Part shown: positions 1 to 6,364 of the stretch, in pieces | How positions within the stretch are numbered: the first letter of the stretch is position 1 | How the letters are laid out: each line of letters starts with the position of its first letter | Assembly: GCA_937871705.1 (NCBI GenBank) | Contig: CALMOO010000070.1 | Location: forward strand, 1-12,564 | Direction: 5' to 3' | Origin: an uncultured Hymenobacter sp. | GTDB taxonomy: Bacteria > Bacteroidota > Bacteroidia > Cytophagales > Hymenobacteraceae | DNA: 12,564 nt | The notes under the pieces: model-generated | Seen by the model: the letters and a program-made list of their open reading frames with translations, nothing else | What the model was told of the DNA's origin: nothing | The model's database searches: none | Program-made: the position numbers and the translations under genes

Positions 1-531
1 GCGGTGAACTACGGTGGCATTGGTGCCGTGATTGGCCACGAAATGACCCACGGCTTCGACGACCAGGGCCGCCGCTCGGATGCCAAGGGCAACCTGCGCG
101 ACTGGTGGACCAAGGAAGACGGCGACAAGTTTATGGCCAAAGCTGATATGGTGGGCAAGCAGTACGACGCCTTCACGCCCCTCGACTCGGTGCACGTGAA
201 TGGCAAGCTCACGATGGGCGAAAACCTGGCCGACATTGGCGGCCTCACTATTGCGCACCAGGCTTTCCAGAAGACGCAGCAGGCCAAGGGTGGCCAGAAA
301 ATCGACGGTTTCACGCCCGAGCAGCGCTTCTTCCTGGGCTGGGCCCAAATCTGGCGCGGCAACGCGCGGCCCGAGTATGTGCGCCAGCAGGTGCAAACCG
401 ACCCGCACTCGCCCGAGCAGTTCCGCACCAACGGCCCGCTCATGAACATGCCTGAGTTCTACCAGGCCTTTGGCTGCAAAGACGGTAACAAGATGGTGCG
501 CGCTACGGCCGACCGTTCGCGCATCTGGTAG
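1..531 (+). CDS. M13 (neprilysin/PepO-like) zinc metallopeptidase, C-terminal part
   Basis: The 5' end is cut by the window edge; 176 residues remain in frame from base 1. The fragment holds the catalytic core of the neprilysin family: the zinc motif HEMTH at fragment residues 13-17 (two His ligands and the catalytic Glu), followed by GFDDQG, and the third-ligand motif ENLADIGG starting at Glu74. The C-terminus has the family's late Cys and ends in an aromatic residue (CKDG...IW), so it looks complete. M13 enzymes are usually about 650-700 residues, so roughly three quarters is missing upstream. Known family members are exported endopeptidases that cut oligopeptides; a signal peptide or lipobox should lie outside the window. 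The TAG stop lies inside a GGTAGGGGGTAG stretch. A short hairpin and a strong terminator follow. The family call is secure; substrate is unknown. Confidence 0.95.
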   Translation, partial: AVNYGGIGAVIGHEMTHGFDDQGRRSDAKGNLRDWWTKEDGDKFMAKADMVGKQYDAFTPLDSVHVNGKLTMGENLADIGGLTIAHQAFQKTQQAKGGQKIDGFTPEQRFFLGWAQIWRGNARPEYVRQQVQTDPHSPEQFRTNGPLMNMPEFYQAFGCKDGNKMVRATADRSRIW

Positions 532-537
532 GGGGTA

Positions 538-560
538 GCGCGAACGCTGTGAGTTCGTGC
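538..560 (+). repeat. Short hairpin just after the M13 stop
   Basis: Arms GCGCGAAC (538-545) and GTTCGTGC (553-560) flank a 7-base loop. The only imperfect pair, 540/558, is G-U in the plus-strand transcript. It starts 6 bases behind the stop codon and precedes the stronger terminator at 578-607. It may be an mRNA 3'-end protection hairpin or a small dispersed palindrome. Confidence 0.5.
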
Positions 561-577
561 AGAGATAGCTTAACTAG

Positions 578-607
578 AAAAGCCCGGCTAACTAGCCGGG
601 CTTTTTT
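578..607 (+). terminator. Rho-independent terminator after the M13 peptidase gene
   Basis: Perfect 12-bp stem: AAAAGCCCGGCT (578-589), loop AACT, AGCCGGGCTTTT (594-605), with a run of six T at 602-607. The GC core followed by a U-tract on the plus strand is the classical form. It separates the M13 gene from the promoter of the next gene. Confidence 0.9.
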
Positions 608-651
608 GCTGTACTGCCGATTCTGTGAATTCGCGGTACGGCGCGCCTGCT

Positions 652-659
652 TATTTTTG
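652..659 (+). promoter_or_regulatory. Bacteroidota-type -7 box for the S1/P1-like gene
   Basis: TATTTTTG fits the TAnnTTTG consensus of the primary sigma factor of Bacteroidota. It lies 33 bases before the chosen ATG and just behind the preceding terminator, where a promoter is expected. I do not see a clear TTG at the -33 position, so the call rests on one box plus location. Confidence 0.45.
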
Positions 660-692
660 AGCGAGCGCCCTACGCGCTTCCTACCCCCTGTC

Positions 693-1871
693 ATGAAAAA
701 ACTTGTTCTTAGCCTTGGGCTGGCCGCTGCGCTGGTGGGCCCGCTGGCGCCGGCGGCCCACGCGTGGGGCTTTTTTGGGCACCGCGCCATCACCCAGATA
801 GCCGTTTATGAGCTGCCGGCTTCCATGCAGGCCTTCTACTTCCGGCACCTGCCCGAGGTGGTGCGCAAGAGCACGGCCCCCGACGAACGCCGCGCCAAAG
901 ACCCCGCCGAGGCTACGCGCCACTTTATCGACATGGACCACTTTAGCGAGGAAAAGCCATTTGCGAAGATGCCGCGCGCCTTCGACGCGGCGGCCGATAA
1001 GTTTTCGGCCGACACGCTGCACAAGTATGGCACCGTACCGTGGACGGTTATCGAAACCAAGAACAAGTTGGTGTCGGCGTTCAGTGAGCGCGACACGGCG
1101 GCCATCATCACGTATTCGGCCGAGCTGGCGCACTACGTCGAAGACGCTTTCGTGCCGCTGCACACCACCGTTAACTACGACGGCCAGCTTACTAACCAGG
1201 CCGGCCTGCACGGCCTCTGGGAAAGCCAGCTGCCCGAGCGCTTTATCACGACTTATAAATTTGACGCCGTACCCGCGTCGGTGCTGAAGAATCCGCTCGA
1301 TGCCATCTGGGAGGTTATTCAGCAGAGCTACGGCTTCTTGTCGGCCACCTTCGACCTCGAAGCCACGGCCAGCAAAGGCTTTACGCCCCAAACCAAGTAC
1401 ACGTATTCGCACCGCTTTGGCAAAACGCAGCGTCGCTACTCCGATGCCTTTGCCGATGCCTACAACAAGCTGGTGGGCGGGCAGGTCGATTTTCGGATGC
1501 GCACCGCCGCGCCCATGGTGGCGTCGTTCTGGCTCACGGCTTGGCAAGAAGCCGGCCGCCCCGACCTGGGTCCGCTCATGACCCCGCCCAAGCTGCGCAA
1601 AACAGAAAAAGATTCGCTCGATTCGCAGCTCAAAGCCTTAAAAGCGAACACCCTGGCCCAAGACCAGCAGCTGCTGGCTCAGCGCAAAGAGAAGAAAGTA
1701 GAAGCTCCCGATGAAGTGAAAGCGGCCGACGCCGGCGAGGCCCTACCCCCCCCGCCGCCCGAGCCTACTACCCCCGCCGAAACGCCCACTGAGGCACCCA
1801 CCGCACCCGCCAAAGTGAAGATTAAAACCAAAGGCGCCGCCGGCACGGAAAAGACTAAGACCAAGCCGTAG
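693..1871 (+). CDS. Secreted S1/P1 nuclease or zinc-dependent phospholipase C-fold protein
   Basis: 392 residues. The ATG at 693 is chosen because a signal peptide starts there (MKK, hydrophobic core, cleavage after AHA at residue 24). Cleavage would expose Trp25 as the mature N-terminus with His30 at mature position 6. This is the hallmark of the S1/P1 and phospholipase C fold, whose Trp1 amino group binds zinc. Other ligand candidates are Asp64, His77 (in RHFIDMD), His147, Asp151 and His157 (in HYVEDAFVPLH) and His173. The last expected Asp is Glu177 here (HGLWE). The fold hydrolyses nucleic-acid or phospholipid phosphodiesters; which applies cannot be told from sequence. After about residue 300 the domain gives way to a charged helix and a Pro/Thr/Ala-rich then Lys-rich tail that is not a recognisable type IX secretion domain. 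It is followed 8 bases later by a very long hairpin. Confidence 0.85.
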   Translation: MKKLVLSLGLAAALVGPLAPAAHAWGFFGHRAITQIAVYELPASMQAFYFRHLPEVVRKSTAPDERRAKDPAEATRHFIDMDHFSEEKPFAKMPRAFDAAADKFSADTLHKYGTVPWTVIETKNKLVSAFSERDTAAIITYSAELAHYVEDAFVPLHTTVNYDGQLTNQAGLHGLWESQLPERFITTYKFDAVPASVLKNPLDAIWEVIQQSYGFLSATFDLEATASKGFTPQTKYTYSHRFGKTQRRYSDAFADAYNKLVGGQVDFRMRTAAPMVASFWLTAWQEAGRPDLGPLMTPPKLRKTEKDSLDSQLKALKANTLAQDQQLLAQRKEKKVEAPDEVKAADAGEALPPPPPEPTTPAETPTEAPTAPAKVKIKTKGAAGTEKTKTKP

Positions 1872-1879
1872 CAGAACTC

Positions 1880-2010
1880 AAAACAACGTCATGCGCAGCT
1901 GGCGTCCGCTTGTCGAAGCATCTTGGCCGCAGACTAAGCGTATTGATTGGTTTACTCTTGTGGTAAAAATGCTTCGATAAGCGGACGCCAGCTGCGCATG
2001 ACGTTGTTTT
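1880..2010 (+). repeat. 42-bp inverted repeat (palindromic repeat element) with a U-rich tail
   Basis: The arms at 1880-1921 and 1969-2010 pair over 42 bases with one exception, 1912/1978, which is a G-U pair in the plus-strand RNA. The loop is 47 bases. The element begins 8 bases after the S1/P1-like stop codon, and a run of T (2007-2011) with more T-rich sequence follows. It can therefore act as a terminator or 3'-end stabiliser for that gene. It is much longer than an ordinary terminator. Each arm contains the core AACGTCATGC and GAAGCAT, which recurs in the next intergenic region, so this looks like two opposed copies of a dispersed repeat. It carries no coding sequence. Confidence 0.85.
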
Positions 2011-2033
2011 TGCTTTGATTTTAAACGTCCTGT

Positions 2034-2774
2034 ATGACCTTTCGACCTCTCGCGCCGTTGCTAACCCTGGCCCTATTGGCCGCTTGCGGCCCTGCCGACA
2101 AGCCCGCGGCTACTACCCCCCCGCCCAAGCCCAAGCCGCCCGGCCCCGACATTTCGGCCCTTACCGACAGCACGGCGCCGGCGGCGCTGCTGGCGTATGG
2201 CCGGCAGTATCCGGGGTCGGAAGTGCTGTTTAAGACGCGTCTGGGCACTATTCGGGTAAAGCTTTATGACGATACGCCAATTCATAAGGCCAACTTTCTG
2301 CTACTGGCCCGGCGTGGTGTGTTCGACGAAACGGTGTTTAACCGCGTGGTCAAGGGCTTCGCGGTGCAGGGCGGGCAAACGAGCACGGGGCACACCATGC
2401 GGCTGGGACGCTACCGCCTACCCCCCGAAATCAGGCCGGTGCACTTCCACGTGAAAGGCGCCCTGGGTATGGCCCGCTACGACGACGAGCAGAACCCGCA
2501 GCACCTCTCCTCCAACACGGACTTCTACTTTGTGGTGGGCCAGAAATACACCGCTGACCAAGCCCGCGCGGCCGCCGGGCGCTCCCTCACGCCGGCGCAG
2601 CTGAAGGCCTACGCCACCAAAGGTGGTTTGCCTTCGCTCGATGGCACCTACACCGTTTTTGGCGAAGTAATCGAGGGCCTCGATGTAGTAGAAAAAATCT
2701 CCAACGTGCCCGTCAACCCACAGGATAAATGGCCGGTGGACGACGTGCACATGAAGGTGGAAGTGGTGAAATAG
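2034..2774 (+). CDS. Lipoprotein cyclophilin-type peptidyl-prolyl isomerase
   Basis: 246 residues. The ATG at 2034 gives a lipoprotein signal with lipobox LAAC and Cys18, followed by a Pro/Lys-rich linker (about 24-38) that tethers the enzyme to a membrane. The cyclophilin domain runs from about residue 62 to the end. It shows GTIRVKLYDDTPIHKANF (71-88), VFNRVVKGFAVQGG (101-114) with the catalytic Arg at 104 and Gln at 112, KGALGMAR (141-148), FYFVV (164-168) and YTVFGEVIEGLDVV near 206-219. Cyclophilins catalyse cis-trans isomerisation of Xaa-Pro bonds; here the role would be folding of exported or outer-membrane proteins. Two positions differ from the classical motif: Asn instead of His before the catalytic Arg, and Ala instead of Met in the usual FMxQGG. 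An insertion at about 170-200 is common in bacterial members. The stop codon overlaps the arm of an inverted repeat. Confidence 0.93.
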   Translation: MTFRPLAPLLTLALLAACGPADKPAATTPPPKPKPPGPDISALTDSTAPAALLAYGRQYPGSEVLFKTRLGTIRVKLYDDTPIHKANFLLLARRGVFDETVFNRVVKGFAVQGGQTSTGHTMRLGRYRLPPEIRPVHFHVKGALGMARYDDEQNPQHLSSNTDFYFVVGQKYTADQARAAAGRSLTPAQLKAYATKGGLPSLDGTYTVFGEVIEGLDVVEKISNVPVNPQDKWPVDDVHMKVEVVK

Positions 2775-2877
2775 TGACTGGTGACTAGTGCACTGGCTTC
2801 GTTGAACGGCGTGGATGAAGCGGCCAGGATGCTTTCTGTCGTCAGCATGACGTTCTCCCCGCCAGTCACCAGTCACT
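2773..2877. repeat. Inverted repeat between convergent genes, enclosing a dispersed-repeat copy
   Basis: Perfect 14-bp arms lie at 2773-2786 (AGTGACTGGTGACT) and 2864-2877, the first overlapping the stop codon of the isomerase gene. Between them, on the minus strand at 2854-2820, is a sequence starting AACGTCATGC and ending AAGCATCCTGGCCGC. It matches the two ends of the core at 1883-1927, where the second block reads AAGCATCTTGGCCGC. The element lies between two genes that point at each other and may serve as a terminator for either, but neither side has a strong T-run. No gene is seen here. Confidence 0.65.
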
Positions 2878-2899
2878 CTAACCATCAGTCATTATTTCA

Positions 2900-4201
2900 C
2901 TAATCATTACTCCGGTATACTACCCCTGCCTTCATCACAAAGCGCGGCCGTGTGAGCGCCGAGATGTCTTGTAGCGGGTTGCCCTCCACGGCTACTACGT
3001 CGGCAAACTTGCCGGCTTCCAGCGCGCCGAGGTTGGCGGTGTCATTCAGGAGCTGCGCGGCGTTGAGGGTGGCGGCCCGAATGGCTTCGAGTGGCGGCAT
3101 GCCGGCCTCGGTCATGTACCCAAATTCGAGGGCGTTCTGGCCGTGGCGATACACGCCCGCGTCGGTGCCGAAGGCAATGCGCACGCCCGCCTTGTAGGCG
3201 CGGCCAAACGTACCCTGCATCACGGTGCCGATGCTGATGGCTTTGCCCGCCACCACGGCCGGAAAGTAGCCGGGGTGCTTGCGCGCCGTGTCGGCTACCG
3301 ACTTGCCGGCAATGAGTGTGGGCACGTACCAGGCCTTCGACTTTTTAAACAAGGCAATGCCCTCGTCGTCCATCAGCGAGCCGTGGTCGATGCTCGTGAC
3401 GCCGGCCCGCAGCGCCCGCTTGATGCCCTCGGGGCCGTGCGCGTGGCAGGCGACGGCCATGCCCAGGTCGCGGGCAGTTTCGACGACGGCGCGGATTTCT
3501 TCCTCCGTATACTGTGGCCCGCTGGCATTGGGGCTGAGGTCGAGCACGCCGCCGGTACTGGCAATTTTGATGAGGTCGGCGCCGCGCTTAAACTGTTCGC
3601 GCACGGCCTGCCGGCACTGGTCGGGGCCGTTGGCAATGTTGGTGGGACGACCCATTTTATCCATTATCTCGGCGCTCAAGCCGTCAGATTCGTCCATGTG
3701 CCCGCCCGTGGCCGAGATGGCCGTACCCGCCGAGTAGATGCGCGGCCCCGGCACCAGGCCGCGGTTTACGGCATTGCGCAGGGCCGTGTTCACGCCCGAG
3801 CCGCCGCAGTCGCGCACCGTCGTAAAACCGGCCCGCAGCGTGGTGAGCGCGTAGCCCTGCGCCCGGTAGGCAATATCGGCTGGCCCCAAGGTAAACTGCT
3901 CGGTAAACGAGCTGCGGCTCTGCTGGCTTTCCAAATGCACGTGGCAGTCGATGAGGCCGGGCAGCACGGTTTGGTTTTCCAGGTTAATCACCTTGTCCTG
4001 GGCGCCTTGGGCGGCCGTGTAGCCCGCCTGCACCGCCACAATGCGGTCGCGCTCAACCACGATGGTTTGCTGAGTTAGCAGGCGGCCGCTGCGCACATCG
4101 AGCAGATGCCCGCAGTGCAGGTAGGTTTTCTGAGCGAAAGCGGCCGGGCCGGTCAGGCCCAGCGCGGCGACTACAAAGAGCGTACGAGTAGCAATGCGCA
4201 T
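2900..4201 (-). CDS. Exported metal-dependent amidohydrolase (imidazolonepropionase/prolidase-like)
   Basis: 433 residues. The ATG at 4201 is chosen because it begins a clear signal peptide (MRIATRTLF, hydrophobic core, AFA cleavage near residue 23). The open frame extends further upstream but has no export signal. The chain shows the amidohydrolase metal centre: HVH (His87, His89) in GLIDCHVHLES, Lys212 in LIKIASTGG (the carboxylated bridging lysine), His253 in ACHAH, His273 in SIDHGS, and the catalytic Asp347 in AFGTDAG. Length and motifs fit the subgroup often annotated as imidazolonepropionase-like or Xaa-Pro dipeptidase. Those enzymes hydrolyse cyclic amides or dipeptides; the exact substrate cannot be read here. 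A periplasmic location is inferred. CCTACCCCC lies 6 bases before the start. The gene is downstream of the GH88/105 gene on the same strand, but a hairpin and 172 bases separate them, so it is probably transcribed separately. Confidence 0.92.
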   Translation of the reverse strand: MRIATRTLFVVAALGLTGPAAFAQKTYLHCGHLLDVRSGRLLTQQTIVVERDRIVAVQAGYTAAQGAQDKVINLENQTVLPGLIDCHVHLESQQSRSSFTEQFTLGPADIAYRAQGYALTTLRAGFTTVRDCGGSGVNTALRNAVNRGLVPGPRIYSAGTAISATGGHMDESDGLSAEIMDKMGRPTNIANGPDQCRQAVREQFKRGADLIKIASTGGVLDLSPNASGPQYTEEEIRAVVETARDLGMAVACHAHGPEGIKRALRAGVTSIDHGSLMDDEGIALFKKSKAWYVPTLIAGKSVADTARKHPGYFPAVVAGKAISIGTVMQGTFGRAYKAGVRIAFGTDAGVYRHGQNALEFGYMTEAGMPPLEAIRAATLNAAQLLNDTANLGALEAGKFADVVAVEGNPLQDISALTRPRFVMKAGVVYRSND

Positions 4202-4328
4202 AGGAGAGGGGGTAGGAAAAATGGTAAGCCGTGATAAGGTAGCTCGTCGAAACAAGCCCGCCTTATCAAAACTGGCAGACAAGGATAAGCAACTAATCGG
4301 CAAAGCCCAGCTGAGCCGCCGCGTGGCA

Positions 4329-4372
4329 GCGCGCTGGCCCGCAGAGGGGGGTAGGGCCGGCCGCCAGCACGC
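4329..4372 (-). terminator. Hairpin immediately behind the GH88/105 stop codon
   Basis: Arms GCGCGCTGGC (4329-4338) and GCCAGCACGC (4363-4372) enclose a 24-base loop containing GGGGTAGGG. The one imperfect pair, 4332/4369, is G-U on the minus strand, the direction of the GH88/105 gene that stops at 4374-4376. There is no U-tract, so it may stabilise the 3' end or work with Rho. The rest of 4202-4328 holds only short GATAAG/CTTATC repeats and no gene. Confidence 0.5.
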
Positions 4373-4373
4373 G

Positions 4374-5519
4374 TTACCTGAGCTTGATGACCTCGGAGCC
4401 AGCCAGCAGGAAAGCGCCCGTGCCGTACACTTCCCAGCTATCGGCCGAAAAGTCGCCGCGTGGGTCGGCCCCGATAGGCTGCACCCAGCCCACGCGGCCC
4501 TCTGCCGATACTAGGCCATTCAGCGCCATCCAGGCGCGCTCCACCGCCGGGCGGAATTGGGCTTTGTCCAGCAGGCCCTGGTTGAGGCCCCAAGCCAGCG
4601 CGAAGCAGTCGAAGCCCGAGCCCGAGGCCTCGCCGCCGGGGTAGGCGCCTGGGTCGAGCAGGCTGGCACGCCACAGGCCATCAGGCTGCTGCAGCTGTAC
4701 CAATCGGGCGCTCATTTCCTGAAAGAGCTGGGTGTAAAAAGGCCGGCTGGGGTGGTCTACGGGTAATTCTTGCAGAATTTGCACCAGCCCGCCCATCACC
4801 CAACCATTGCCCCTGGACCAAAATATCTTCTGGCCGTTGGCTTCTTTCTTGCCCTCGCCGCTCGCGCTTACGAGGTAGCCAGCATCGCGGGCAAACAGGT
4901 GCTCGCCATGGTCAAACAAGCGCCGGTAAGTTTGCCGGTAAAGCGTATCGGCGTAAGTGAAGTAGCTCGGGTCCTGCTCAATAGCTCCCAGTTTGGCCAG
5001 CACCGGCGGGCCCATAAACAGCGCATCGCACCACCACCAGGCTATGCCGTGTCCCTGCACCTCGGGCCCCGGCTCGCGGCGCAGGCGGGCCACCACAGCC
5101 AGCGTGGGTTGCAGCATGCGCGGGTCTTTCTTAAGCCGGTACAGGTTCAGGTACGTCTGGCAAATGGCAATGTCGTCGGCGTGGTCGTAGCGCGGGCCGG
5201 GCTGCCAGCGCGTGCGCTCGCCCAAAGCCAGCAGCGAGTCGAGCAGCAGCCGAGCGTGCGTAGTTTGGTAAGCCGCAAACACCCCCGCGTAAAAAGCCCC
5301 GTTGGTCCAGTCGGTGGGCGGGTGCTTGGGGTGGGCCAGCTGCCAGCGGGCGGCTCGCAGCAAGGTGCTTTTAATGTAGCGCGGCTTAAAAACGGCCGCC
5401 GAAGCCGTCGCGGACTGGGTTGGCAAGGGCTGAGCTACCGCCGCCGTAGGCTCGGTGCCAGCCAGCGCTAGCAGGCTCAGCAGCGCAGCCCGGGGGTAGG
5501 AAAAGAAAGCATGAGGCAT
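4374..5519 (-). CDS. Glycoside hydrolase family 88/105 (unsaturated uronyl hydrolase, YteR-like)
   Basis: 381 residues. The ATG at 5519 starts an N-terminal signal peptide (MPHAFFSYPR, then a Leu/Ala core, AVAQ at about 27-30). An in-frame ATG 17 codons upstream is less likely because a promoter-like pair lies between them. Family motifs appear in order: DWTNGAFYAG (70-79), DHADD (112-116), WWWCDALFMGPP (161-172) with Asp165 as the likely general acid/base corresponding to WxDGLYM in YteR, FWSRGNGW (233-240), EASGSGF (297-303) and YGTGAFLLAGSEV (365-377). These enzymes take oligosaccharides with a 4,5-unsaturated uronic acid left by a polysaccharide lyase, add water to the double bond and release the terminal residue. 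This suggests use of rhamnogalacturonan-type pectin or related polysaccharides. No lyase, SusC/D pair or regulator is nearby, so it is not visibly part of a utilisation locus. Confidence 0.93.
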   Translation of the reverse strand: MPHAFFSYPRAALLSLLALAGTEPTAAVAQPLPTQSATASAAVFKPRYIKSTLLRAARWQLAHPKHPPTDWTNGAFYAGVFAAYQTTHARLLLDSLLALGERTRWQPGPRYDHADDIAICQTYLNLYRLKKDPRMLQPTLAVVARLRREPGPEVQGHGIAWWWCDALFMGPPVLAKLGAIEQDPSYFTYADTLYRQTYRRLFDHGEHLFARDAGYLVSASGEGKKEANGQKIFWSRGNGWVMGGLVQILQELPVDHPSRPFYTQLFQEMSARLVQLQQPDGLWRASLLDPGAYPGGEASGSGFDCFALAWGLNQGLLDKAQFRPAVERAWMALNGLVSAEGRVGWVQPIGADPRGDFSADSWEVYGTGAFLLAGSEVIKLR

Positions 5520-5542
5520 GCGGCAAGGTAGCAGGCACCACG

Positions 5543-5570
5543 GAAATGTACTGCCTGCCCATGCCGCCAA
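5543..5570 (-). promoter_or_regulatory. Possible promoter of the GH88/105 gene
   Basis: Read on the minus strand, TTG (5570-5568), 17 bases and TACATTTC (5550-5543) resemble the -33 and -7 boxes of Bacteroidota, with one mismatch in TAnnTTTG. It lies 23 bases before the chosen ATG. The -33 triplet sits in the loop of a small GCCGC/GCGGC hairpin. Unproven. Confidence 0.3.
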
Positions 5571-5656
5571 GCGGCGCGTTTAGCCTGCCGCAGGGGGGTA
5601 GGGCGCTTTTCCCTCAGATAACAGCCGGCCTCGTTACTAGCTAGCAGGGAGCTGCT

Positions 5657-6181
5657 TCAGGGCTTTTCGGGCTTCACCATGGGCTGGAGGCGGGTGAGCA
5701 ATTCGGTCAGCTGTTGGTAAATAAAATCGGCGGCCTGCTGGCGCATGCTGTTCGCGTCGCCTTTAAGCTGAATGCGGTACTCGTGGGCGTGCTTGTCGAT
5801 GAGCACCGTCACGAACACCGTGCCCACAGGCTTATCGGGCGTGGCCGAGGGGCCAGGGCCGCACAAGCCCGTCACGGCCACGCACACGTCGGCTTCGGGC
5901 AGGTCGCGGTGCAGGCCCATCGCCATTTCGTTGGTGGTCTGTTGGCTTTCGGCCGAGTATAATTCGATGGTGTCGGCGCTCACCCCGAGTAGTTTTTGCT
6001 TGGCCAGCGCGTGGTACGTCACCACCGAGCCCAGCAGCACGTCACTGATGCCCTCGGCCGGAGCCAGCTGCGCGGCCACCAGGCCGCAGGTGCAGCTCTC
6101 GGCCAAGGCCAGGGTTAACTTATACTGCAAAAAAAGCTTCACCAGCGGGGTGCAGTCGGTAGAGAAAGGAGTTGGCTTCAT
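5657..6181 (-). CDS. CinA C-terminal domain protein (nicotinamide-nucleotide amidohydrolase, PncC-like)
   Basis: 174 residues, a stand-alone CinA-C domain of normal size. The ATG at 6181 is chosen because the domain begins a few residues later; an upstream ATG would add a basic 21-residue extension with no family counterpart. Motifs: ALAESCTCGL at about 25-34, GSVVTYHALAKQKLLGV at 51-67, TGLCGPG at 104-110 and KPVGTVFV at 117-124. The family deamidates nicotinamide mononucleotide to nicotinate mononucleotide, recycling NMN (for example from NAD-dependent DNA ligase) in the cytoplasm. Compared with the usual ESCTGG and TGxAGPGG patterns there is Cys32 for Gly, Cys107 for Ala, and Pro-Ser after GPG. 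The nucleophile-region Ser29 and Thr31 are kept, so activity is plausible. The gene appears monocistronic; a small CTGCGT/ACGCAG hairpin (6197-6212) lies in its leader. Confidence 0.9.
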   Translation of the reverse strand: MKPTPFSTDCTPLVKLFLQYKLTLALAESCTCGLVAAQLAPAEGISDVLLGSVVTYHALAKQKLLGVSADTIELYSAESQQTTNEMAMGLHRDLPEADVCVAVTGLCGPGPSATPDKPVGTVFVTVLIDKHAHEYRIQLKGDANSMRQQAADFIYQQLTELLTRLQPMVKPEKP

Positions 6182-6302
6182 GATAAATGCTAGGGCCTGC
6201 GTAAGAACGCAGCTAGTCGGCTTACGTAGCTTGCGCGCCCGCATGTTGCGTCCGGTGCGCTGGTTTAGGCTGGCTGCTACCCCTCATTCGCAGCCCAAGC
6301 CC

Positions 6303-6310
6303 TACGTTTG
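6303..6310 (+). promoter_or_regulatory. Bacteroidota-type -7 box for the acyl-CoA-binding protein gene
   Basis: TACGTTTG is an exact TAnnTTTG match, 54 bases before the ATG at 6365 and in the divergent gap after the CinA gene. No good TTG is seen at -33. The predicted transcript would begin at about 6314-6317, the first bases of the UUCG hairpin that follows. Confidence 0.45.
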
Positions 6311-6311
6311 T

Positions 6312-6335
6312 GGGCGTAAGCTTCGGCTTACGCTT
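6312..6335 (+). promoter_or_regulatory. UUCG-tetraloop hairpin in the leader of the ACBP gene
   Basis: The stem GCGTAAGC/GCTTACGC (6314-6321 with 6326-6333) is closed by the very stable C(UUCG)G loop. Two further G-U pairs extend it to 6312 and 6335. It lies 29 bases before the ATG, followed by T-rich sequence. It could cap the 5' end of the mRNA and protect it from decay. A terminator role is less likely because no plus-strand gene lies upstream. Confidence 0.5.
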
Positions 6336-6364
6336 CGGTTTATTTAGGCTTAATTTTTTTACGA

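Noticed and set aside
549..692. In-frame extension of the S1/P1-like protein
   Set aside because: It would run through the terminator at 578-607 and the promoter box at 652-659 and would bury the signal peptide.
681..1547. 288-residue open frame on the minus strand
   Set aside because: It lies opposite the well-supported S1/P1-like gene, has no recognisable domain, and reflects the GC-rich third codon positions of the true gene.
1700..1871. Type IX secretion sorting domain at the end of the S1/P1-like protein
   Set aside because: The tail is Pro/Thr/Ala/Lys-rich and lacks the beta-strand pattern of known sorting domains.
3143..4078. 311-residue open frame on the plus strand
   Set aside because: Antisense shadow of the amidohydrolase; His/Arg/Ala/Val-rich composition without motif or leader.
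4202..4303. N-terminal extension of the amidohydrolase
   Set aside because: The signal peptide begins at the later ATG (4201), and the extension has no homology-like pattern.
4770..5471. 233-residue open frame on the plus strand
   Set aside because: Shadow of the GH88/105 gene, which has full family motifs.
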